Assembly (NCBI GenBank): GCA_910586605.1
Contig: CAJUJR010000001.1
Span: 1 to 64,000 of the forward strand
DNA length: 64,000 bases
Reading direction: 5' to 3'
Origin: an uncultured Lachnospiraceae bacterium
GTDB lineage: Bacteria; Bacillota; Clostridia; Lachnospirales; Lachnospiraceae
Shown: piece after piece, positions 26,038 to 33,250 of the stretch
How positions within the stretch are numbered: position 1 is the stretch's first letter
How the letters are laid out: the number at the start of each line of letters is the position of its first letter
Made by a program: the position numbers and the translations under genes
The notes under the pieces: generated by a model
The model's input: the letters and a program-made list of their open reading frames with translations, nothing else
What the model was told of the DNA's origin: nothing
Database searches by the model: none

Positions 26038-27427
26038 TAGGCAGATTCTAATATTGACATATGGCATAAGTTTTGTTTTTTTGTGCATGGCGGGTTATTT
26101 TGTGTACTTTATGGCAGTACAGAGCCGGCGGATTATCAATAATCCTTATAATAAGCGCCAGGAGGCACTGGCAAAAAAGGTACAGAAGGGGAAGATCGTA
26201 TCTGCTGATGGCAAGGTTCTGGCAAAGACAGTTACAGATGGGGAAGGGAATGACACAAGGGTGTATCCATACAATGATATGTTCTGCCATATTGTGGGGA
26301 GAGAAGATAACAGTATGACAGGGATTGAGGGCAGGCAGTGTTATCCACTTTTAACATCCCATTCTAACCCATTAAAACAGCTTGGGAATACGTTGCAGGG
26401 CAAAAAAAGCCCTGGGGATACCGTAGTTACAACTTTGGACTATAAGCTGCAGGAAGCTGCTTACCGTGCCTTGGGAAACCATAAGGGGGCTGTGGTTGCG
26501 TTAGAGCCTTCAACAGGGAAGGTATTGGCAATGGTTTCCAAACCGGCATATGACCCTAACCGTGTAAAACAGGACTGGGAAGAGCTGACAAGTGATTCCA
26601 ATGAGGATTCTGCGCTTGTGAACCGCGCATCACAGGGCTTATATCCGCCAGGTTCAACATTTAAGGTGCTGACTGCGATAGAATATATTATGGAAAATCC
26701 AGATTCATACCAGAAATTCCGGTATGAATGTAAGGGAACCGATTCTTTTTCTGGCAATAAAATTAACTGTTATGGGAAGACAGCGCATGGGAAGCTGGAT
26801 TTAAAATCGGCACTGGCAAAATCATGCAATGGCGCGTTTGCTAAAATAGGGACAACCTTGGATGTTCCCAGGTTCCGGAAATTGACAGAAAAGTTTTTGT
26901 TTAACAAAGAACTTGCAGTAGACTTCGAGTATAATAAAAGCCGTTTTTCCCTGACAAAAGATTCTGATTTGGGGGAATTGACACAGACAGTGATGGGGCA
27001 GGGGAAAACAATGATTACCCCGCTTGAAAATGCAATAATTGCGGCAACAATTGCAAACAAAGGGGAAATGATGGTTCCATATGCTGTAGGGCAGGTGGAA
27101 AATGATGCAGGGCAGGTGGTAACGCAATATAAGCCTGAAAGCAAGGGGCAGATAATTGAAGAATCCCTTGCAAAAAAGATAAATAAGATGATGCAGGCGG
27201 TTGTCTCGGAAGGAACGGCGCATTCCCTGCAAGGGCTTCCATGTTCCGTAGCAGGCAAGACCGGGTCGGCAGAATTTGATTCCGAGGGGACTTCCCATGC
27301 ATGGTTTATTGGGTTTGCCCCGGCAAATAACCCCCAAATTGCTGTTAGCATTGTCGTGGAAGGCGCTGGGACTGGAAGTGAATACGCGCTTCCGATTGCG
27401 CGGCAGATGTTTGAAGAGTATTTTTGA
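26009..27427 (+). CDS. Class B penicillin-binding protein (D,D-transpeptidase)
   Basis: A 472-residue bPBP with an N-terminal TM anchor (about residues 12-35), a short pedestal, and the transpeptidase domain with STFK (catalytic Ser) near residue 217, SCN near 272 and KTG near 416. It cross-links peptidoglycan made by the upstream SEDS enzyme. Translation begins at TTG 26009 inside the upstream gene, behind AGGAGGAGG, so synthesis is coupled. The length is short for FtsI/PBP2 and resembles actinobacterial PbpA. No PASTA domains. Confidence 0.93.
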   Translation: MKERQYRRGNRQILILTYGISFVFLCMAGYFVYFMAVQSRRIINNPYNKRQEALAKKVQKGKIVSADGKVLAKTVTDGEGNDTRVYPYNDMFCHIVGREDNSMTGIEGRQCYPLLTSHSNPLKQLGNTLQGKKSPGDTVVTTLDYKLQEAAYRALGNHKGAVVALEPSTGKVLAMVSKPAYDPNRVKQDWEELTSDSNEDSALVNRASQGLYPPGSTFKVLTAIEYIMENPDSYQKFRYECKGTDSFSGNKINCYGKTAHGKLDLKSALAKSCNGAFAKIGTTLDVPRFRKLTEKFLFNKELAVDFEYNKSRFSLTKDSDLGELTQTVMGQGKTMITPLENAIIAATIANKGEMMVPYAVGQVENDAGQVVTQYKPESKGQIIEESLAKKINKMMQAVVSEGTAHSLQGLPCSVAGKTGSAEFDSEGTSHAWFIGFAPANNPQIAVSIVVEGAGTGSEYALPIARQMFEEYF

Positions 27428-27502
27428 GGATAACAGGCATTGCAAAGAGTAGTGAAAAAGAGTATACTAATTAACAGACACACCAACCAAGGAGGATTTG
27501 CT

Positions 27503-27955
27503 ATGACAAAAGCAACGAGTTGTGGCGGTGTGGTGATTTTCAAAGGAAAGATTTTAATCCTGTATAAAAATTATAAGAACCGGTACGATGGATGGATGTT
27601 ACCGAAAGGAACCGTCGAAATGGGGGAAGAGTATAAGGAAACAGCACTGCGGGAGGTGAAGGAAGAGACAAGTGCAGATGCCAGTATTATAAAATATGTG
27701 GGAAAGAGTCAGTATACCTTTAATACACCAACAGACACCGTGGTTAAAGAAGTACATTGGTATCTTATGATGGGTGAGAGCTATTTTAGCAGGCCGCAGC
27801 GGGAGGAATTTTTCCAGGATTCCGGCTTTTATAAATATCATGAAGCATATCATTTGCTAAAATTTACAAATGAAAGGCAGATATTGGAAAGAGCGTATAT
27901 GGAGTATATAGATTTGAAAAAGAATAATTTGTGGGGAAGCCGCAAATATTATTAG
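27503..27955 (+). CDS. Nudix hydrolase
   Basis: A 150-residue Nudix protein. The complete Nudix box is present around residues 33-55: G (x5) E (x7) REVKEET, preceded by MLPKGTVEMG. These enzymes hydrolyse nucleoside diphosphates linked to another moiety; the precise substrate (Ap4A, RNA cap-like ends, oxidised nucleotides) cannot be read from the sequence. Start ATG 27503 follows AAGGAGG. The gene lies 75 bases after the PBP and ends next to a 24-bp palindrome. Confidence 0.9.
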   Translation: MTKATSCGGVVIFKGKILILYKNYKNRYDGWMLPKGTVEMGEEYKETALREVKEETSADASIIKYVGKSQYTFNTPTDTVVKEVHWYLMMGESYFSRPQREEFFQDSGFYKYHEAYHLLKFTNERQILERAYMEYIDLKKNNLWGSRKYY

Positions 27956-27962
27956 GATTATT

Positions 27963-27986
27963 GTTACTATTCACGTGAATAGTAAC
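27963..27986. repeat. Perfect 24-bp palindrome, copy of a dispersed motif
   Basis: GTTACTATTCAC is followed directly by its complement GTGAATAGTAAC. The same 12-mer occurs at 59-70 of the window, and a two-mismatch form (ATTACTATCCAC) near 17272. It has no T tract, so a simple terminator is unlikely. Confidence 0.7.
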
Positions 27987-28024
27987 GGATTATTATGAGA
28001 ACAATAACCAGTTATAAATCTGCC

Positions 28025-28053
28025 TTGACAAATTGGATGTGAGGTAATATAAT
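28025..28053 (+). promoter_or_regulatory. Perfect consensus promoter upstream of cheY
   Basis: TTGACA (28025-28030), 17-nt spacer, TATAAT (28048-28053). It predicts strong constitutive expression of the receiver gene with a leader of about 130 bases. Confidence 0.75.
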
Positions 28054-28191
28054 ACCATTAGATTTGATTTGTAACATAATTTATTTTGTTGATGGCTGCT
28101 TTATGCGTTGGCATTTATCTGCAATATAAATTGTATGAGATGCCGTTATTCTGGGCAGATTATTTTATCATTATAGTAAGGGAGAAAAACT

Positions 28192-28554
28192 ATGGGAAAT
28201 AATATTTTGATTGTTGACGATGCAGCATTTATGCGTATGATGGTGAAAGATATTTTAACGAAAGGCGGTTATAATGTTGTGGGAGAGGCTGAGAATGGTC
28301 TCGTAGCCGTTCAGAAATATAGTGAATTAAAGCCAGATTTGATTACTCTTGATATTACTATGCCAGAAATGGATGGTATTCAAGCATTAAAGAAGATTAA
28401 AGAGATGGATCCAGGGGCACAGGTTATTATGTGTTCTGCAATGGGACAACAGGCTATGGTTATTGAAGCGATACAAAATGGGGCGAAAGATTTCATTGTT
28501 AAACCGTTCCAAGCAGATCGTGTATTGGAGGCTGTAAAGAAAGTTATTGGTTAG
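28192..28554 (+). CDS. cheY: CheY-type single-domain response regulator
   Basis: A 120-residue receiver domain with every functional residue in place: acidic pair DD (residues 9-10 in IVDDA), phospho-acceptor Asp54 in LITLDITMPEMDG, a Ser in VIMCSA and Lys in IVKPF. It closely resembles motility-type CheY. It stands alone between its own consensus promoter and a terminator, about 14 kb from the cheA gene at 42 kb. Its target may be the flagellar switch or another output. Ribosome site AAGGGAG. Confidence 0.92.
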   Translation: MGNNILIVDDAAFMRMMVKDILTKGGYNVVGEAENGLVAVQKYSELKPDLITLDITMPEMDGIQALKKIKEMDPGAQVIMCSAMGQQAMVIEAIQNGAKDFIVKPFQADRVLEAVKKVIG

Positions 28555-28568
28555 TAATACATATTATG

Positions 28569-28595
28569 AAAGAGACTGCATTGCAGTCTCTTTTT
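28569..28595 (+). terminator. Terminator after cheY
   Basis: AAAGAGACTGC (28569-28579) and its exact complement (28583-28593) around a 3-base loop, ending in T. Confidence 0.8.
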
Positions 28596-28780
28596 AACTT
28601 ATAGGGAACTTCGCCAGTTTTCAGTGTGAAGAGTGCTGGTTTTGCGTTCTTCTTAGGTCGGCAGTAGCCTAACTTGGCGAGTTGTTTTCGGATTTGGAAA
28701 GGCTTTGTCACTATTTGGGCTTGTACATAGATGGTAAAAGGGCACCAGCATAGGCGGTGTCTTTTTTGCTTGCTTATTCC

Positions 28781-28908
28781 CTAGAGCGTGTTTGGGATGT
28801 TGAATAGCCCTTATTGCAAATCTGCTACATCTGGTTATTTGAATCGATAGGGCAAATTTCATTCTATTGGCAATGGATAGAGTAACCGATTTCCAAACAT
28901 GCTCTAAG
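28781..28908. repeat. MITE-like element with inverted 18-bp ends
   Basis: The left end reads CTAGAGCGTGTTTGG and the right end, on the opposite strand, TTAGAGCATGTTTGGAAAT, about 125 bp apart. The ends match the motif family also found near 53.7, 55.4 and 62.2 kb. No ORF lies inside. The stretch from 28596 to 28780 has a hairpin-like GGCACC..GGTGTC T-tract near 28740-28767 but no gene I can support. Confidence 0.6.
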
Positions 28909-28966
28909 ACTGCAGGCAAGTTTTTAGCTTTATGTCAAAAAAGTGTTATTTGTCCTTAGAGGGCAA

Positions 28967-29061
28967 GAAAAGATGTGGATAACTTTATAGTTATCCACAT
29001 CTTTTCCTGGATAAAAAGTGAGAAATAACAGTTATCAGCGAAGTTTTGCACATTATCCACA
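28967..29061. other. Cluster of three perfect DnaA boxes, two in an 18-bp hairpin
   Basis: TTATCCACA occurs at 28991-28999 and 29053-29061, and on the minus strand at 28974-28982. The first two lie in a perfect inverted repeat, arms 28967-28984 and 28989-29006. A one-mismatch box is at 29870-29878 on the far side of hpf. No dnaA, dnaN or other origin gene is nearby. Confidence 0.65.
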
Positions 29062-29247
29062 ATAGGCACTAAAAAAAGAAACGTGGAAATCTTCGAAAAA
29101 TAGGAAAAAATGTCGTATTGTCACGATAAATGGCAGCAGCATATTTTAACAGCAGTGATTTGTAATAACCGATTGATTGACGAGGAAGGTATATGTAAAT
29201 TGTCTAACAATAATAGTGGAATTGCTTAATCTATTGTGCATTTTTAC

Positions 29248-29276
29248 TTGCTTTTGTGATATATGCGGTGTATAAT
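29248..29276 (+). promoter_or_regulatory. Promoter of hpf
   Basis: TTGCTT (29248-29253), 17-nt spacer, TATAAT (29271-29276), 32 bases before the hpf ATG. Confidence 0.65.
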
Positions 29277-29308
29277 GGAAATTAGAAAACAGCAAAGGAG
29301 TGGTGACT

Positions 29309-29836
29309 ATGCAGTATATTATCAGCGGTAAAAATATCGACGTTACAGAAGGGCTTAAATCAGCAATCCATGATAAGATTGGGAAGCTGGAAAGGTATTT
29401 TACTCCAGATACGGAAGTACATGTTACACTTAGTGTCGAAAAAGAGAGGCAGAAGATTGAGATTACAATTCCTATGAAAGGGAACATTGTCCGTGCAGAG
29501 CAAGTCAGCAATGATATGTATGTATCAATTGATTTGGTGGAAGAGATTATTGAGCGCCAGCTGCGCAAATATAAGAACAAACTTGTAGATCAGAAGCAAA
29601 CGGCTGCCAGCCTCAGCAAAGCTTTTGTCGATGAAGAGATTGAAGATGATGAAGAGATTAAAATTATCCGTTCCAAGAGGTTTGCGATGAAGCCGATGGA
29701 TCCAGAAGAGGCTTGCATTCAGATGGATCTTTTGGGGCATAATTTTTATGTTTTCCGTAATGCGATTACCGAAGAAGTAAACGTTGTGTATAAAAGAAAG
29801 GGAAATACGTTTGGTTTGATAGAGCCAGAATTCTAA
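29309..29836 (+). CDS. hpf: Long-form ribosome hibernation promoting factor
   Basis: A 175-residue long HPF. The N-terminal beta-alpha domain (residues 1-100; starts MQYIISGKNIDVTEGLK) binds the 30S decoding region, and the C-terminal domain (residues 118-175; IIRSKRFAMKPMDPEEACIQMDLLGHNFYVFRN) dimerises to form 100S ribosomes in stationary phase. ATG 29309 is chosen over GTG 29300 because AAAGGAG is 8 bases before it. It is monocistronic, with its own promoter and terminator. In many Firmicutes secA follows hpf; here it does not. Confidence 0.95.
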   Translation: MQYIISGKNIDVTEGLKSAIHDKIGKLERYFTPDTEVHVTLSVEKERQKIEITIPMKGNIVRAEQVSNDMYVSIDLVEEIIERQLRKYKNKLVDQKQTAASLSKAFVDEEIEDDEEIKIIRSKRFAMKPMDPEEACIQMDLLGHNFYVFRNAITEEVNVVYKRKGNTFGLIEPEF

Positions 29837-30016
29837 ATAGATAAGGGACTTCCATGGAATGTTTACAGATAATCCACAGGATTATTTAGGCAGTTCCGAA
29901 AGGCTTTGGCGTTGGGGAATTTTGCAAAAGCTTTGAAGAGTTTTGGACAAGTACTATGGGGAGTTTGGCAGGAGCTAAAGAAAAGGCAGGTTAGCGCTGC
30001 TGGACAGAAAAAAGAG

Positions 30017-30044
30017 GAGGTTCTTTCATAAAGAGCCTCTTTTT
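30017..30044 (+). terminator. Terminator after hpf
   Basis: GAGGTTCTTT (30017-30026) pairs with AAAGAGCCTC (30030-30039), one G-U pair, 3-base loop, then five T. The rest of 29837-30130 shows a near-DnaA box at 29870 and no ORF. Confidence 0.75.
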
Positions 30045-30130
30045 GAATAGGAGTTCCTGCAGGATTGGGTTGGTGAACTTCCTGAAAAGGATTTTCTAAT
30101 CTGTTTTTGGAACCATTTTCCTCTTTTGAA

Positions 30131-30171
30131 ATATATTATACCGAGGTGATTCTTTGAATGGTATAATATAT
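30131..30171 (+). promoter_or_regulatory. 12-bp perfect inverted repeat enclosing the ZIP gene start
   Basis: ATATATTATACC (30131-30142) pairs exactly with GGTATAATATAT (30160-30171). The 17-base loop holds the GAGGTG ribosome site and the TTG start codon. In mRNA this places the translation start in a hairpin loop; in DNA it could be an operator. Confidence 0.65.
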
Positions 30172-30945
30172 GCTTTGTTGGGAACGGCATTTACGTTCCT
30201 TCTTACGACATTAGGCGCAGCTAATGTATTTTTCGTCAAGAAAAATGTAAACCAGAATGTACAATGCCTTTTTCTGGGATTTGCGGGCGGCGTAATGATT
30301 GCAGCGTCAATCTGGTCTTTGCTTGTTCCGGGAATCGAAGCGGCGCAGTCTAACCATCAGATTGGGTGGCTGGTTACATCAGGCGGTTTCCTGCTTGGGG
30401 TAGTTTTGCTGCTTACTGTTGATTTCCTTTTGAAAGGGAAGCTGAAAAAGCTGCAAGAAAATGGAAAAAAGCTGCCATTGACAAAGAAGACAGCAATGCT
30501 TCTGATGGCAATCACAATTCACAATATCCCAGAAGGGATGGCGGTTGGGATGGCATTTGCTTTTGCCGCCCAGGAACTTTCTAATGCCAATATTATGTCT
30601 GGTGCAATTGCGCTGGCATTGGGGATTGGCATCCAGAATTATCCGGAAGGGATGGCGGTTACGCTTCCGCTTTTGCGGGACGGCATAAGTAAAAAGAAGG
30701 CCTTTATCATAGGAAGTCTTTCTGCAGCAGTAGAGCCTGCTTTTGGGGTGATTGCTGCAGCGCTTGCGGGAATGGCAAGCCCGCTGATGCCGCTGCTGCT
30801 TTCTTTTGCCGCCGGGACGATGATTTATGTTGTAGTGGAGGAACTGATACCAGAGGCGCATCTGGGAGAAAAAGAAAACATAGGCACACTTGGGTTTGTC
30901 GTAGGTTTTCTGGTTATGATGATACTGGATGTCGCGTTAGGATAA
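30154..30945 (+). CDS. ZIP family metal transporter
   Basis: A 263-residue inner-membrane protein with eight hydrophobic helices, of the GufA/ZupT-like ZIP group. TM4 and TM5 carry the metal-binding motifs HNIPEGMAVG and QNYPEGMAVTLPL; in TM5 the usual His is Gln. A variable loop of about 25 residues with basic residues lies between TM3 and TM4. It likely imports Zn, Fe or Mn. Translation begins at TTG 30154 within the hairpin loop described at 30131-30171. It is monocistronic. Confidence 0.9.
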   Translation: MNGIIYALLGTAFTFLLTTLGAANVFFVKKNVNQNVQCLFLGFAGGVMIAASIWSLLVPGIEAAQSNHQIGWLVTSGGFLLGVVLLLTVDFLLKGKLKKLQENGKKLPLTKKTAMLLMAITIHNIPEGMAVGMAFAFAAQELSNANIMSGAIALALGIGIQNYPEGMAVTLPLLRDGISKKKAFIIGSLSAAVEPAFGVIAAALAGMASPLMPLLLSFAAGTMIYVVVEELIPEAHLGEKENIGTLGFVVGFLVMMILDVALG

Positions 30946-30996
30946 CTTTAAAAGGAACTTTTCTATAAATTTAAGCCCTCTTGTTCTATAAAATGA

Positions 30997-31025
30997 TTGA
31001 CAGTCTTTTACATTTTGTTTATGCT
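30997..31025 (+). promoter_or_regulatory. Promoter of the DUF368 gene
   Basis: TTGACA (30997-31002), 17-nt spacer, TATGCT (31020-31025), about 40 bases before the ATG, which has ACAGGAGGG as ribosome site. Confidence 0.6.
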
Positions 31026-31063
31026 ATTGCATACAATAAATATAAAAACAGGAGGGCTTAAAA

Positions 31064-31954
31064 ATGCAGTTATTTATAAATATTGTCCGGGGGTTCTGCA
31101 TGGCGCTGGCCGATAGCGTGCCGGGGGTTTCGGGAGGCACGGTTGCTTTTATCCTTGGCTTTTATGACAAATTTATCGGTTCATTGGCACATTTGATGAA
31201 TGGGACAAAGAAGGAGAGGAAAGAGGCAGTTTTTTTCCTGATAAAATTAATGGCAGGCTGGCTGATTGGTTTCTGCCTTTCTGTGCTGGTGCTTGGGAAG
31301 ATTTTTAATACCCATATTTATGAATTGTCGTCTTTGTTTATGGGGCTGTCTGTTTTTGCGCTTCCAATTGTAGTATTGGAAGAAAAAGAGGTTCTAAAGG
31401 AAAAAAAACAGAATGTATTTTTTACTGTTGTAGGGATTGTAATTGTAGCGATGATTACATACCTGAATGCAAACGGAAGGGAAGCTGGCGCAGTTGATAT
31501 TGCAAATTTGTCTGTTGGGACGGCGGCATATATTTTCCTGGTTGCAATGGTTGCGATTTCTGCGATGGTACTGCCTGGGATTTCTGGTTCGACGCTTCTT
31601 CTGATATTTGGGCTGTATGTGCCAATTATCAGTGCGATTAAGGAATTTCTGCATTTCAAATTTACCTACTTCTGGGCGCTTGTAATCTTTGGGTTGGGGA
31701 TGATTGCAGGAATCCTGACAGTTATTAAGCTTGTCAGGGCTGGGCTGGAGAAGCACAGGGGCATGATGGTATATCTGATACTCGGCTTGATGATAGGCGC
31801 GTTGTATGCAATTGTAATGGGGCCGACGACACTCGATATCCCACAGCCTGCGATGACAGTTAAGACATTCCATCCGATTTTCTTTTTGCTGGGAGGCATT
31901 ATCTTGTTTGCCTTGCAGAAGCTGAAAGGGATTTCAGAGGCAAACCAAGGATAA
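31064..31954 (+). CDS. popT: DUF368 polyprenyl-phosphate transporter (PopT type)
   Basis: A 296-residue protein with about nine TM helices. DUF368 is recognised from MALADSVPGVSGGTVAFILG at the start and its internal repeat SAMVLPGISGSTLLLIFGLY, the two inverted SGGT/SGST re-entrant motifs. DUF368 proteins have been reported as undecaprenyl-phosphate translocases that recycle the cell-wall lipid carrier to the cytosolic face. It has its own promoter. The gene symbol follows the family name and orthology is not proven. Confidence 0.9.
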   Translation: MQLFINIVRGFCMALADSVPGVSGGTVAFILGFYDKFIGSLAHLMNGTKKERKEAVFFLIKLMAGWLIGFCLSVLVLGKIFNTHIYELSSLFMGLSVFALPIVVLEEKEVLKEKKQNVFFTVVGIVIVAMITYLNANGREAGAVDIANLSVGTAAYIFLVAMVAISAMVLPGISGSTLLLIFGLYVPIISAIKEFLHFKFTYFWALVIFGLGMIAGILTVIKLVRAGLEKHRGMMVYLILGLMIGALYAIVMGPTTLDIPQPAMTVKTFHPIFFLLGGIILFALQKLKGISEANQG

Positions 31955-32121
31955 AACCTTTTGTGGGAAAAGCATAAAAACATGGGAAACCATTGGAAAG
32001 ATAATAGGGCATGTAAATGGATTGCATCCAAAATAAATTTTGGAAGTTTATGGATTACAGTGCCTAAAATGGAATGATATGGCATAGACTACTATAAATA
32101 TGCAGAAAGCAGGGGTAGCCT

Positions 32122-32760
32122 ATGCTTAATTATTTATGGGGATTTATGATACTGATTGGACTGGGGTATGGGATTGTGACAGGTCAGGTTGAAGCTTTGA
32201 GCAATGCGGCGATTGACAGTGCAGGGGAGGCCGTGACACTGGCGCTTACGATGCTTGGGATTATGGCGATGTGGACAGGGCTGATGGAGGTTGCCAGGAG
32301 GGCAGGGATTATGGACCGTATGACAAAGGGGCTGTATCCGGTGCTGCGCTTCCTTTTCCCAAGGATTCCAAAGGGGCATAAAGCAAACGAGTATATTGCT
32401 GCAAATATTATTGCCAATGTGCTGGGGCTTGGCTGGGCGGCGACGCCAATGGGCTTAAAGGCAATGAAAGAACTGGCGTCGCTGGAAAGGGAGAGAATTG
32501 CAAAACAAAAGAAACCTGGCGGCATGGATCCGGATGATGTGCAGGTTACGAAAGCAAGTGATGAAATGTGCACTTTCCTGGTGATTAATATATCTTCTTT
32601 GCAGCTAATCCCTGTCAGCGTTATTGCCTACCGGGCGCAGTATGGCGCAGTTAATCCGGCGGCAATTGTGCTTCCGGGGTTGATTGCTACAGTGGCAAGT
32701 ACTTTGGCGGCAGTTATATTTTGCAGGTGGATGGGGAAAAAAGGGCGTAATCAGAATTGA
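32122..32760 (+). CDS. spmA: Spore maturation protein SpmA
   Basis: A 212-residue membrane protein of the nucleoside-recognition (Gate) family matching SpmA: MWTGLMEVARRAGIMDRM, PKGHKANEYIAANIIANVLGLGWAATPMGLKAM and the final VINISSLQLIPVSVIAYRAQYG. In Bacillus SpmA works with SpmB in dehydration of the spore core. Here no spmB follows, although the two are usually adjacent; the stop of spmA instead overlaps the promoter of the signalling locus. SpmB must be elsewhere or absent. Confidence 0.93.
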   Translation: MLNYLWGFMILIGLGYGIVTGQVEALSNAAIDSAGEAVTLALTMLGIMAMWTGLMEVARRAGIMDRMTKGLYPVLRFLFPRIPKGHKANEYIAANIIANVLGLGWAATPMGLKAMKELASLERERIAKQKKPGGMDPDDVQVTKASDEMCTFLVINISSLQLIPVSVIAYRAQYGAVNPAAIVLPGLIATVASTLAAVIFCRWMGKKGRNQN

Positions 32761-32785
32761 TTTTTATGGCATTCTATTGTATAAT
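32757..32785 (+). promoter_or_regulatory. Promoter of the phosphosignalling locus
   Basis: TTGATT (32757-32762), 17-nt spacer, TATAAT (32780-32785), overlapping the spmA stop codon. It is the first promoter of the 13-gene cluster. Confidence 0.65.
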
Positions 32786-32841
32786 ACTTCCTTAGCAAGG
32801 TGAGAGAGTTTGCGCAGAAAAGCGTAGGAATGAGGAAGAAT

Positions 32842-33222
32842 ATGGCAAATTATAATAAGACAGTTTTGATTGTTGATGATTCAGAGGCAGACCGTATGGC
32901 ATTAAAGAGCATGCTTGGAGAATTTAAATTAATAGAGGCAGAAAGCGGGTATGCTGCCCAGACAGTTATTACAGAAAGAAGGTTCGATTTGGATGCTATT
33001 TTTCTGGATGTTTCAATGCCGGGGCTTGATGGGTTCGGGGTATTGAAAAATATGCAATTAAAGGGGATACATAATATATCTGTTTTCATGGTTTCTTCTG
33101 AGGCAACGACAGAAAATGTGACGAAAGCAGCAAAATTTAATGTTGCAGGCTTTATTAAGAAGCCGCTTGAGAAGGAGGATGTTTTGAGCAGGCTGAAGAC
33201 AAATCTTGGAATATCAGGATAA
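32842..33222 (+). CDS. Single-domain response regulator
   Basis: A 126-residue receiver: VLIVDDSEADR (acidic pocket), Asp56 in AIFLDVSMPGLDG, and FIKKPLEKED at the end with the conserved Lys. No output domain. ATG at 32842 is preferred (GAGGAAGA upstream). It is the first gene of the signalling locus and is followed 28 bases later by a hybrid kinase, so it is a candidate phospho-acceptor or phosphate sink for that kinase. Confidence 0.9.
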   Translation: MANYNKTVLIVDDSEADRMALKSMLGEFKLIEAESGYAAQTVITERRFDLDAIFLDVSMPGLDGFGVLKNMQLKGIHNISVFMVSSEATTENVTKAAKFNVAGFIKKPLEKEDVLSRLKTNLGISG

Positions 33223-33250
33223 GACATGCTGACGAAAGGAATGGATAAGG

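Noticed and set aside
26770..27543. 257-codon minus-strand open frame across the PBP gene
   Set aside because: Shadow of a firmly identified PBP with all three catalytic motifs; the antisense product resembles nothing and crosses the gene boundary.
28596..28780. Degraded gene or small RNA between cheY terminator and the MITE-like element
   Set aside because: A T-tract hairpin-like sequence occurs near 28740-28767, but no frame, promoter or known RNA pattern supports a gene.
28967..29061. Chromosomal replication origin
   Set aside because: DnaA boxes are clear, but no dnaA, dnaN, recF, gyrB, rpmH or AT-rich unwinding repeat array is nearby; reported as a DnaA-box cluster only.
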